Origin: an uncultured Clostridia bacterium
Lineage (GTDB): Bacteria > Bacillota > Clostridia > TANB77 > CAG-508
Direction of reading: 5' to 3'
DNA length: 28,706 nt
Assembly: GCA_934149155.1 (NCBI GenBank)
Contig: CAKPDZ010000013.1
Coordinates: forward strand, 1-28,706
Shown here: piece after piece, positions 20,273 through 26,470 of the stretch
Layout of the letters: each line of letters opens with the position of its first letter
How positions within the stretch are numbered: the first letter of the stretch is position 1
Position numbers and translations under genes: made by a program
The notes under the pieces: model-generated
What the model saw: only the letters and a program-made list of their open reading frames with translations
What the model was told of the DNA's origin: nothing
Databases searched by the model: none

Positions 20273-20743
20273 ATGGAATTGACTAAAAATATTTTTTTTA
20301 ATACAGATAAATTAGTTGAAAATAGTAAAGTAAAAATATCATATACAGGTACATTTTTTCAAAATGATTCTGAAAAAGTGTTTTTTCATTATGGATTTGG
20401 AGAAAATTGGGATAATGTACAAGATATATTAATGGAAAAAACAGAACTTGGATTTCAAGCTGAAGTTGATCTTATTTCTGCTGAAACATTTAACTTCTGT
20501 TTCTTTAATGAAAATGGAGAATGGGATAACAACTTTGGAAATAACTATACATTCAACATAGAGAAAACTCCAGTTGAATTAGTTGTTTTAGATGATGAGC
20601 CTGTCTCATTAGGTCACGCAAGAAAATTAAGAAAATCTTATATTTGGAGTAAAAAAATACGTTTAGCAGTATATAAAATAATAACATACTTACCAAAATT
20701 AATTTCTGGTAACTATAGTAAAAAATCTTCAGAACAAGAATAA
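20273..20743 (+). CDS. Free-standing starch-binding-type (CBM25/53-like) protein
   Basis: A 156-residue protein without a signal peptide, so probably cytoplasmic. Residues 12-97 fit the CBM25/CBM53 starch-binding pattern: a beta-sandwich with FFHYGFGENWDNV, FNFCFFNENGEWDNNFGNNY and conserved aromatic and WDNN residues. No catalytic domain is present. The C-terminal 45 residues are basic and partly amphipathic (RKLRKSYIWSKKIRLAVYKI), so they may bind membrane or nucleic acid. ATG 20273 is chosen over a longer frame because GGAG lies nine bases upstream and the promoter overlaps the longer start. It is transcribed alone between a divergent VanW promoter and a bidirectional terminator. A role in binding glycogen-like polymers is inferred from the fold only. 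Confidence 0.75.
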   Translation: MELTKNIFFNTDKLVENSKVKISYTGTFFQNDSEKVFFHYGFGENWDNVQDILMEKTELGFQAEVDLISAETFNFCFFNENGEWDNNFGNNYTFNIEKTPVELVVLDDEPVSLGHARKLRKSYIWSKKIRLAVYKIITYLPKLISGNYSKKSSEQE

Positions 20744-20756
20744 AATATTATATATA

Positions 20757-20790
20757 AAAAAGAAGAGATTCATTTAGTAGAATCTCTTTT
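20757..20790. terminator. Bidirectional terminator between the CBM-like gene and the SDR gene
   Basis: A 9-bp stem (AAGAGATTC 20763-20771 / GAATCTCTT 20780-20788) is flanked by an A-run on the left and a T-run on the right, so it serves both convergent genes. The SDR stop codon overlaps its right edge. Confidence 0.85.
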
Positions 20791-21502
20791 ATGTTATTAT
20801 CCATCCACCATTAATAGAAATAATTTGGCCTGTTGTATATTTATCTTCGATAAGCCATTCAACACATCTAGCAATATCTTTTACATTTCCAATTCTTTCA
20901 AGTGGTATTTCATCTTTTATATTTTCAATTTCTTGTTGATTTAAATTCTTATTCATATCAGTATCAATTATTCCCGGTGCAATAGAATTAACTCTTATTC
21001 CTGAAGGGCCAACTTCTTTTGCCAAAGATTTTGTCATTGCGTCAATTCCAGCCTTACTTACGGAATAAATAGATTCGCAAGAAGCGCCAACCAATCCCCA
21101 AACAGAAGATATATTAATAATACATCCATTCTTTTGCGCTATCATGTTAGGCAAAACTTCTTGCGTAGCACAAAAAACAGAATACAAATTAGTATTAATC
21201 ATTTTATCCCAATCATCATCAGTCACATCAGAAAAAACTTTTTCTTGTGATATTCCAGCATTATTTATTAAAACATCGATTTTTCCATATTTTTGTAAAA
21301 CATATTCAATCATATTGTGAACATCTAATCTTTTAGAAACATCGGCTCTATATATTTCAATATTCTTATTCTCCTTTTCTAACTCTCTTGCCTGTTCCTC
21401 TGACTTGTTATAATTAGCAATTACTTTATTTCCATCTTGAGCCAAACTTTGTGCAATTGCTTTACCAATCCCTCTTGAAGCTCCTGTAACCAAGACTACC
21501 AC
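20789..21502 (-). CDS. ymfI: SDR oxidoreductase, likely EF-P 5-aminopentanone reductase (YmfI-type)
   Basis: A 237-residue classical short-chain dehydrogenase. It has a TGASRGIG nucleotide-binding loop (6-13), NNAG (80-83), catalytic Ser132/133, Tyr146 and Lys150 (YSVSK), and a C-terminal TGQIISINGG. FabG-like enzymes share these. However, NYNKSEE, ISQEKVFSDVTDDDWDKM and the block NISSVWGLVGASCE are, from memory, typical of the reductase that finishes the 5-aminopentanol modification on the lysine of elongation factor P in Gram-positives. The start is GTG 21502, seven bases after AGGAGG. The frame runs on to 21607, but that part is two copies of a 31-bp repeat and is not coding. A FabG-like function cannot be excluded without alignment. 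No clear promoter was found; it may be read from the tRNA operon. Confidence 0.75.
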   Translation of the reverse strand: MVVLVTGASRGIGKAIAQSLAQDGNKVIANYNKSEEQARELEKENKNIEIYRADVSKRLDVHNMIEYVLQKYGKIDVLINNAGISQEKVFSDVTDDDWDKMINTNLYSVFCATQEVLPNMIAQKNGCIINISSVWGLVGASCESIYSVSKAGIDAMTKSLAKEVGPSGIRVNSIAPGIIDTDMNKNLNQQEIENIKDEIPLERIGNVKDIARCVEWLIEDKYTTGQIISINGGWIIT

Positions 21503-21519
21503 TGCAATTCCTCCTTTTT

Positions 21520-21550
21520 TGCACATTTGGGACCGGTTCTCTGCTGTGCA
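21520..21550. repeat. 31-bp REP-like repeat, copy 1
   Basis: It begins TGCACA and ends TGTGCA (6-bp inverted ends), with core TTTGGGACCGGTTCT containing palindromic ACCGGT. It sits directly next to the Shine-Dalgarno of the SDR gene. Copy 2 follows after three bases in the same orientation. Confidence 0.85.
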
Positions 21551-21553
21551 TTT

Positions 21554-21584
21554 TGCACGTTTGGGACCGGTTCTTATCTGTGCA
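21554..21584. repeat. 31-bp REP-like repeat, copy 2
   Basis: Same length, ends and core as copy 1, with TGCACG at the left end and TATC instead of CTGC after the core. It is in tandem with copy 1 in the SDR leader. Confidence 0.85.
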
Positions 21585-21605
21585 CTATAATTTTTTCTAA
21601 GCAAC

Positions 21606-21642
21606 AAAAAAGCCAGTAATTAAGCTTATTGCAAAACTACTG
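21606..21642 (-). terminator. Terminator of the tRNA operon
   Basis: On the minus strand, 8 bases after tRNA-Thr, CAGTA pairs with TACTG around a partly structured loop, followed by GGCTTTTTTG. The stem is short, so some read-through into the SDR gene is possible. Confidence 0.6.
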
Positions 21643-21649
21643 ACAATTA

Positions 21650-21726
21650 TGGAGCCACTTCTCAGATTCGAACTGAGGACCCCCGCATTACAAGTGCGGT
21701 GCTCTGGCCAACTGAGCTAAAGTGGC
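21650..21726 (-). tRNA. tRNA-Thr (TGT)
   Basis: Acceptor arms GCCACTT / AAGTGGC, D arm with GCTCAGTTGG, anticodon stem CCGCA / TGCGG with loop CTTGTAA giving anticodon TGT, T-arm with GTTCGAATC, encoded CCA. Last of three tRNAs in the operon. Confidence 0.97.
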
Positions 21727-21730
21727 GTTG

Positions 21731-21805
21731 TGGTGACCCCGACGGGAATCGAACCCATGACTCCGCCGTGAAAGGGCGGTGTCTTAACCGCTTGACCACG
21801 GGGCC
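21731..21805 (-). tRNA. tRNA-Glu (TTC)
   Basis: Acceptor GGCCCCG / CGGGGTC, anticodon stem CCGCC / GGCGG with loop CTTTCAC giving TTC, T-arm GGGTTCGATTCCC, encoded CCA. Four bases separate it from tRNA-Thr. Confidence 0.97.
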
Positions 21806-21813
21806 ATAATGAG

Positions 21814-21845
21814 AGAATTCTAATTATATTTCAAATTAGAATTCT
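21814..21845. repeat. Hairpin in the tRNA-Lys/tRNA-Glu spacer
   Basis: A perfect 12-bp inverted repeat (AGAATTCTAATT / AATTAGAATTCT, 8-base loop) fills most of the spacer. It has no T-run in the direction of the tRNAs, so it does not look like a terminator; a processing signal is possible. Confidence 0.7.
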
Positions 21846-21850
21846 AATTT

Positions 21851-21926
21851 TGGTGAGCTATCCGCGACTCGAACGCGGGACAACTTGATTAAAAGTCAAG
21901 TGCTCTACCACCTGAGCTAATAGCCC
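21851..21926 (-). tRNA. tRNA-Lys (TTT)
   Basis: Acceptor GGGCTAT / ATAGCTC with one G-U pair, D arm GCTCAGGTGGTAGAGC, loop CTTTTAA giving anticodon TTT, T-arm CGCGTTCGAGTCGCG, encoded CCA. First gene of the operon. Confidence 0.97.
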
Positions 21927-21954
21927 GTATGCATGTACTGCACAACGCTTTTAT

Positions 21955-21983
21955 ATATTACACTATTTTTTAGCAGTTGTCAA
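21955..21983 (-). promoter_or_regulatory. Promoter of the tRNA operon
   Basis: On the minus strand a consensus TTGACA (21983-21978) and TAATAT (21960-21955) are 17 bases apart, about 22 bases upstream of mature tRNA-Lys. Confidence 0.85.
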
Positions 21984-22048
21984 TACATTTTTCAAAAAAA
22001 TTTAATTTTTTTTTATTTTTTTGTTTTAAAACCAATTTTCAGGTATTT

Positions 22049-22234
22049 TTATGCATTTAGTTTTGCTACAACTTCTTCTACATCTATCCCATGAACATCA
22101 CATGCTTCTTCTAAAGTTTCCATTTGAGAAGCTGGACATCCTAAACAATGCATTCCACATTCCATCAAAATCTCTGCTTTTTCTGGAGCTACTTCTAAAA
22201 TTTCTCCAATTTTTGTGTCTTTATTAAATTTCAT
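22049..22234 (-). CDS. DUF1858 small redox-disulfide protein
   Basis: A 61-residue cytosolic protein that matches the DUF1858 / hybrid-cluster-protein-associated redox disulfide family in both length and pattern. It opens with KFNKDTKIGEILEVAPEKA and carries the motif CGMHCLGCP (Cys26, Cys30, Cys33) plus Cys45. The CxxC pair probably forms a redox disulfide or binds metal; the substrate is unknown. The start follows AAGGATGG at normal spacing. It is transcribed alone toward the tRNA operon, and no good terminator is visible before the tRNA promoter. Neither a hybrid cluster protein nor an MBL-type partner is in the window. Confidence 0.88.
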   Translation of the reverse strand: MKFNKDTKIGEILEVAPEKAEILMECGMHCLGCPASQMETLEEACDVHGIDVEEVVAKLNA

Positions 22235-22286
22235 TTTGCACCATCCTTATATATATTTAGGTTTTTAATGGATACCTATAAACCTT

Positions 22287-22449
22287 TTTTATATATAATT
22301 TGATAATATATTGTTTTGCAATACCGCGTAAGCGATTAAATGAGCATATGCGAATGCGATATGGAGCAATCTACATATTTGTATTTTTCATATGAAGATT
22401 GCGACAGCAAGGTATAAAAAACAATATATTATCAAATTTATATATAAAA
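22287..22449. repeat. Long-stem element E1 (candidate structured RNA or MITE-like)
   Basis: Arms of about 38 bp (22287-22325 and 22411-22449, including TTTGATAATATATTG) are almost perfectly inverted around an 85-base core. Within the core, GCAATCT pairs with AGATTGC, and CATAT faces ATATG. The core motif CGAATGCGATATGGAG recurs in diverged form in E2. It lies between the DUF1858 gene and the promoter of the secretion-like operon. The rest of 22235-22574 holds no gene beyond that promoter. Confidence 0.7.
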
Positions 22450-22513
22450 TATACTATTTCTGTGCACTTTTAACAAATTCTTTTATATTTTATCACAAAA
22501 TTTCAAAAAAGTA

Positions 22514-22542
22514 TAGACAAATTTTAAATTTTGTTGTATTAT
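22514..22542 (+). promoter_or_regulatory. Promoter of the secretion-like operon
   Basis: TAGACA (22514-22519) and TATTAT (22537-22542) have a 17-base spacer. The predicted start is near 22549, just before the ribosome binding site of the 55-codon gene. Confidence 0.7.
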
Positions 22543-22574
22543 GTTTATCGAAAAGGCGGTGATAATTTTAAATT

Positions 22575-22742
22575 ATGACATTTACAACCTTAATTAATAT
22601 ATTTTTTTTCATATATATTATTAGTTTTTTAATTACTTTATATTCAATTTACACATTTTTTGATATAAAATTATTTCATAATTTACAAGGTTCAAAATTA
22701 AAAATCAAACAAAAAACAGAAAATAGGAGTGATAATTATTAA
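22575..22742 (+). CDS. 55-residue membrane peptide, first gene of the secretion-like operon
   Basis: This small frame starts at ATG 22575 and ends TAA 22740-22742. The product has a hydrophobic N-terminus (about residues 4-29) and a basic, polar tail (KLKIKQKTENRSDNY), so it is probably a single-pass membrane protein. AAAGGCGGTGAT, an extended Shine-Dalgarno, precedes the ATG, and a TAA two codons upstream limits the start. It lies directly after the promoter and overlaps the start of the ATPase gene, which suggests translational coupling. I do not recognise the family. It could be an accessory subunit of the secretion-like complex. Confidence 0.6.
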   Translation: MTFTTLINIFFFIYIISFLITLYSIYTFFDIKLFHNLQGSKLKIKQKTENRSDNY

Positions 22743-24414
22743 ACGTTTTATTTTTATACTATTTTTTTTAATCCTTCTTTCATTTTGTTTTTATCAATTT
22801 TTTTTACCTTTATATCAGGCAGAAGAAGTTATAGTTCCATTTGGTTTACACCCATCTGACATATGCTACGACAATCCTTTATTTTGGAAATATCTAAAAA
22901 TAAGCTTCATATTTTTTTACTTATTTTCTAATTTTACTATTATAAATTTCCTAATTTTAAGATTACATATTTTCGAATTAAAAGATTCTAAAATCTCTCC
23001 TTTCATAATAGAATCTTCTAATTTGCAATTATTAATTGGTGAAAATCAATTTAATAAAGAAAAAATTTATTTACCAGAATCAGGATTATATCAAAATTTT
23101 TTAATAACAGGAACTATTGGTACAGGTAAAACAAGTTCTGCAATGTATCCTTTTACAGAGCAATTTTTAAAATATAATTTTTTAAATCCTGACAAGAAAT
23201 TAGGTATTTTAATATTAGATGTAAAAGGAAATTATTTCAAGCAAGTAAAACAATTTGCACAAAAATATAATTTAGAAAAAGATATAATTGAAATAAGTTT
23301 AAATTCAAAGGTTCGTTATAATCCATTGCATAAACCTAATTTAAATCCTATTGTTTTAGCCAATAGATTAAAAAATATTTTATTATTATTTTCTGAAAAT
23401 AATTCCGAATCTTTCTGGCTTGATAAAGCAGAACAAATTTTAGCAGAATGTATAAAACTTTGCAGACTTTACAACAATGGCTATGTTACATTTATAGAAA
23501 TCCATAAATTAATTACAGAACCTAATTATTATAAATCAAAAATTGAAATATTAAAAAAACTATTTTATGAAAAAAAATTATCTTACAAACAAATTTATGA
23601 ATTAAACACTGCCTTAGAATTTTTTGAAAAAGAATTTAATTCATTAGATCAAAGAACTTTAGCAATTTTAAAATCAGAAATATCTAGAATTACAAATATC
23701 TTTATTTCTGACTATAAAGTTTCTAAAACATTTTGTCCCGAAAAAAAAGATTTAAATTTCAAAGGATTTTCTTCTATGCTTCAAAAAGGAAAAATCGTTG
23801 TTTTAAATATGAATATTGCAGAATATAAAAATTTATCAAAAATAATTGCAGCATATTTAAAATTAGATTTTCAATCAGAAGTAATGAGCAATCTCTCTAA
23901 ATCAAATGTAAAACCATCAGTTTTCATCTGTGATGAATATGCAGAATATGTAACCAAAACAGATGCCGACTTTTTCGCGCTTAGTCGAGAAGCCAAATGT
24001 ATAAATATCGTCTCAACGCAAAGTTATTCTTCCCTAAAAAATACGTTAAAAGATGATTCCTCTGTAAAAGTAATTATTCAAAATCTAATAAATAAAATTT
24101 GGTTCAGAACAGATGATATCTTTACTATTGAAGAAGCTCAGAAACAATTAGGCAAAGAAGAAAAAACTCATATTTCTAAAGCTATTTCTGAAAATGCAAA
24201 AGAAACAAAATTTAATTATATTACAAATTCTTTAAACTCAAAAAATTCAAGTATCACAGAAAGTCTAAACACTTATACTCAAAAAGACTTTGTCTATGAT
24301 ACAAACTTTTTTACGCAAGATTTAGAAACATTCTCATCTCTTGCATTTTTATCAAATGGTTACAAAATTTTAAAACCAGCAAAATTGAGAATGTTTCCAT
24401 ATTTTAAAAAATGA
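22729..24414 (+). CDS. VirD4/TraG-like coupling ATPase
   Basis: A protein of about 560 residues with two N-terminal membrane helices (about 5-27 and 55-80) and a cytoplasmic RecA-like ATPase domain. Walker A is GTIGTGKT (128-135) and Walker B is VFICDEYAEY (about 396-405). A later SREAKCINIVSTQSYSSL matches the conserved TQS segment of VirD4/TraG/TraD proteins, which bring DNA or protein substrates to a type IV secretion channel. No relaxase is nearby. The start is uncertain. GTG 22729 overlaps the AGGAG at 22725-22729 and has no site of its own. The best-spaced codon after that AGGAG is ATT 22738, which overlaps the stop of the small upstream gene. The stop TGA overlaps an ATG (ATGA) of the next frame. 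The shortest supported protein loses only three residues. Confidence 0.85.
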   Translation: MIIIKRFIFILFFLILLSFCFYQFFLPLYQAEEVIVPFGLHPSDICYDNPLFWKYLKISFIFFYLFSNFTIINFLILRLHIFELKDSKISPFIIESSNLQLLIGENQFNKEKIYLPESGLYQNFLITGTIGTGKTSSAMYPFTEQFLKYNFLNPDKKLGILILDVKGNYFKQVKQFAQKYNLEKDIIEISLNSKVRYNPLHKPNLNPIVLANRLKNILLLFSENNSESFWLDKAEQILAECIKLCRLYNNGYVTFIEIHKLITEPNYYKSKIEILKKLFYEKKLSYKQIYELNTALEFFEKEFNSLDQRTLAILKSEISRITNIFISDYKVSKTFCPEKKDLNFKGFSSMLQKGKIVVLNMNIAEYKNLSKIIAAYLKLDFQSEVMSNLSKSNVKPSVFICDEYAEYVTKTDADFFALSREAKCINIVSTQSYSSLKNTLKDDSSVKVIIQNLINKIWFRTDDIFTIEEAQKQLGKEEKTHISKAISENAKETKFNYITNSLNSKNSSITESLNTYTQKDFVYDTNFFTQDLETFSSLAFLSNGYKILKPAKLRMFPYFKK

Positions 24415-24464
24415 GTTTTATAGGTTTCTCTCAAAAACCTAAATTTAAAATAAGGATGGTTCAT

Positions 24465-24782
24465 ATGAAAAAAGTTTTATGTATTGTAGTTTTAGCTACA
24501 TACCTTATATTAATGTTATCTACAACAGTTTTTGGGGCTACACCTAAATTAGTAAACAAATTAAATGATGCTTTTGAAGATATTGAAGGATGGATTATAA
24601 AAATATCTACACCTGCTGCAGCTGTTGCAGTTTGCACTGGTGCACTAATGAGAAAATTCAGTTTTGGTGATGAAGAAAAAATAAGAACAGGAAAAAAATT
24701 GATTACAGGTTCTTTGTTTTCTTATGGCTTTATTTTAGCTATAGATTTAATATTATCTGCAATTCAATCATTAATTGGATAG
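24465..24782 (+). CDS. VirB2/TrbC-like small secreted membrane protein (putative pilin)
   Basis: A 105-residue protein with a cleavable-looking signal peptide (about 1-25, cut near VFGA) and two further hydrophobic segments: about 43-63 (GWIIKISTPAAAVAVCTGAL) and 78-102. They are separated by a short charged loop (RKFSFGDEEKIRTGKK). Size, topology and place after a VirD4-like gene fit VirB2/TrbC pilin-type subunits of type IV systems. Similarity is by architecture, not a recognised motif. ATG 24465 is chosen because AAGGATGG lies upstream; the frame also has ATG at 24411, which overlaps the previous stop but has no binding site. Confidence 0.65.
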   Translation: MKKVLCIVVLATYLILMLSTTVFGATPKLVNKLNDAFEDIEGWIIKISTPAAAVAVCTGALMRKFSFGDEEKIRTGKKLITGSLFSYGFILAIDLILSAIQSLIG

Positions 24783-24790
24783 GTGATTAA

Positions 24791-25669
24791 ATGGAAAATA
24801 ATTCAAATATTACTACAAATATAATTGAAGCAATTAACACTATTTTAAACACTTTATTTTCATCTATTGATAATAATGTCTATTCTGTTTTAGATGATAT
24901 TACATTTATAAATTCAGATATAATTACAGATTCTTATTTTGAAAAAATTTTAGGAACCTCCACCTCTAATGGTATTTTATTAATATCGAACTCCCTACTT
25001 TTTGGTTTTTTACTATATTATGCAATAAAATATTTATTTGCACATTTTACTTACCAGCAAGTCGAAAGACCCTCTCAATTTATTTTTAAATTAATTATCT
25101 GGGGAATTTGTATTAATTTTTCATATTTTTTTATTGAACAAATTTTAAACTTTGTTTCTAACATTTCTCTTGCCATTAGAGGAATTGGAGAAAATTTATT
25201 CCATAAAAATATCTGTTTTTCTGAGTTAATTTTAGAAATCAATAATAATATTTCTATTGATTCTTCATCACTTGATGTATTTTCTTTAGATGGAATTATT
25301 AAAGCATCTCTTACTATGTCTTTATTAAACCTAGTTTTTACATACTCATTTAGATATGTGATGATTAAAATTTTTATATTACTTACACCTTTTGCAATTT
25401 TATCTTTAACACTTGAAAATACTTCCTGGTTTTTTAAAGCTTGGAGTCGAAATTTATTTTCTTTATTATTTATACAAATAATTGTTTCAATTGTATTATT
25501 AATTTTATTTTCTATGGATTATTCTTCTAATAATTTAATGACAAAATTTATATATATTGGAGCAATTTATGCTTTGATAAAATCAAATTCTTTTGTACGC
25601 GATTTTATAGGTGGAGTTTCCACAACTTTTACTCAAAATGTGGAAAACATCTTTAAAAAAATACATTAA
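24791..25669 (+). CDS. TrbL/VirB6-like polytopic membrane protein
   Basis: A 292-residue protein with about six hydrophobic segments (61-84, 98-125, 170-186, 188-207, 221-243, 252-265) and a soluble N-terminus. The stretch SWFFKAWSRNLFSLLFIQII followed by a terminal GG..T region fits the TrbL/VirB6 family of inner-membrane channel components. It starts eight bases after the putative pilin stop, with AGGTGAT upstream, so the two are co-translated in one operon. Its position between the pilin-like and PrgI-like genes matches the usual order in Gram-positive type IV clusters. The family call rests on topology and context. Confidence 0.6.
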   Translation: MENNSNITTNIIEAINTILNTLFSSIDNNVYSVLDDITFINSDIITDSYFEKILGTSTSNGILLISNSLLFGFLLYYAIKYLFAHFTYQQVERPSQFIFKLIIWGICINFSYFFIEQILNFVSNISLAIRGIGENLFHKNICFSELILEINNNISIDSSSLDVFSLDGIIKASLTMSLLNLVFTYSFRYVMIKIFILLTPFAILSLTLENTSWFFKAWSRNLFSLLFIQIIVSIVLLILFSMDYSSNNLMTKFIYIGAIYALIKSNSFVRDFIGGVSTTFTQNVENIFKKIH

Positions 25670-25676
25670 TTTATTT

Positions 25677-25707
25677 TGCACATTTGGGACCGGTTCTTAT
25701 TTGTGCA
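25677..25707. repeat. 31-bp REP-like repeat, copy 3
   Basis: It is identical to copy 2 except at two positions (TGCACA at the left end, TATT after the core). It fills the gap between the TrbL-like stop and the AAAGGAG of the next gene, and stands alone 4 kb from the tandem pair. Confidence 0.85.
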
Positions 25708-25720
25708 GAAAGGAGTTTTT

Positions 25721-26005
25721 ATGAAATTTATTTTTCCTCAAAATTATAATTTTAAAAATAAAATTTTTGGTATTATTGATTATTCTACAGCTTTTTTTAA
25801 TATTTTGTGGTATGTTATTGTTTTTGGAATTCTTCATTTATTTATACATAATTGGAATATTAAAATTTTCTTGTTTATATCTTTGTGTTTTCCCTTAACA
25901 ATATTTAGTATTGTTGGTTTTAATGGCGAACCTGTTGTTTATGTTTTTAATTATATTTTTAAGTATATCTTTCGTCCTAAATTATATTTATTTAAAAAAT
26001 ATTAA
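25721..26005 (+). CDS. PrgI/VirB3-like small membrane protein
   Basis: A 94-residue protein with a short polar N-terminus (MKFIFPQNYNFKNK), two membrane helices (about 24-42 and 47-66) and a basic, aromatic C-terminus (IFRPKLYLFKKY). This size and topology, and the position in a type IV-like operon, fit PrgI/VirB3 subunits, which normally sit beside a VirB4 ATPase; none follows here. ATG 25721 is chosen because AAAGGAG lies just upstream. A longer frame from 25676 would translate repeat copy 3 and is rejected. The call is moderate and could be an unrelated two-helix protein. Confidence 0.55.
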   Translation: MKFIFPQNYNFKNKIFGIIDYSTAFFNILWYVIVFGILHLFIHNWNIKIFLFISLCFPLTIFSIVGFNGEPVVYVFNYIFKYIFRPKLYLFKKY

Positions 26006-26125
26006 ACTTGATATCTACCATATAATTTTATAAAATAATAATATATTGTTTTTTAAAAATTCATATAATCTAAAAATAAATTATAAGCATGTTCTGCTAT
26101 TAATTAATTATACTTCTATAACAAT

Positions 26126-26306
26126 AAAACTTATAAATATAAACTATGAATGAAATTTCGAATGTGCATGGAGAAATTTTAGAAATTCTACGCAGATTTA
26201 TGGAAAGAGTTCACGAGAGTGGAAGGGAGCCATAAAGCAAGTTAGAATTTCTTAAATTTCGCAATAAGCCGAGAAATGAAATGAAAAGCTTATATTTATA
26301 AGTTTT
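26126..26306. repeat. Long-stem element E2 (candidate structured RNA or MITE-like)
   Basis: A perfect 17-bp terminal inverted repeat (AAAACTTATAAATATAA at 26126-26142, its complement at 26290-26306) encloses nested stems. These are GAAATTTTAGAAATTCT against AGAATTTCTTAAATTTC, and then TTATGG against CCATAA. T's follow its right end (to 26309), so it may also terminate the secretion-like operon. It shares CGAATG.G...ATGGAG with E1. The rest of 26006-26365 shows no gene. Confidence 0.7.
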
Positions 26307-26365
26307 TTTACTATTAATTTTATAAAAACTAATATCACTTACGCTGTTATTTTTTCATTTTTCAC

Positions 26366-26394
26366 TTGATTTTTTCTCCCAAATTATATATAAT
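26366..26394 (+). promoter_or_regulatory. Promoter of the dnaD-dnaI operon
   Basis: TTGATT (26366-26371) and TATAAT (26389-26394) have a 17-base spacer; the start is near 26401. This rules out an upstream frame start at 26366 and supports ATG 26471. Confidence 0.8.
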
Positions 26395-26470
26395 TCTTTT
26401 TAGTTTTACAGGGGAAATTAGTTTAAAATTATATAAGCTATATTTGTTCCTTTTAAGGGGGAATAAGAAA

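Noticed and set aside
21503..21607. N-terminal extension of the SDR protein
   Set aside because: It would translate the two REP-like repeats and precedes the normal SDR nucleotide-binding start; GTG 21502 has a strong binding site.
21650..26005. Integration of a mobile element at the tRNA cluster
   Set aside because: The tRNA 3' ends face left, away from the secretion-like genes. I saw no repeated tRNA 3' end, integrase or relaxase.
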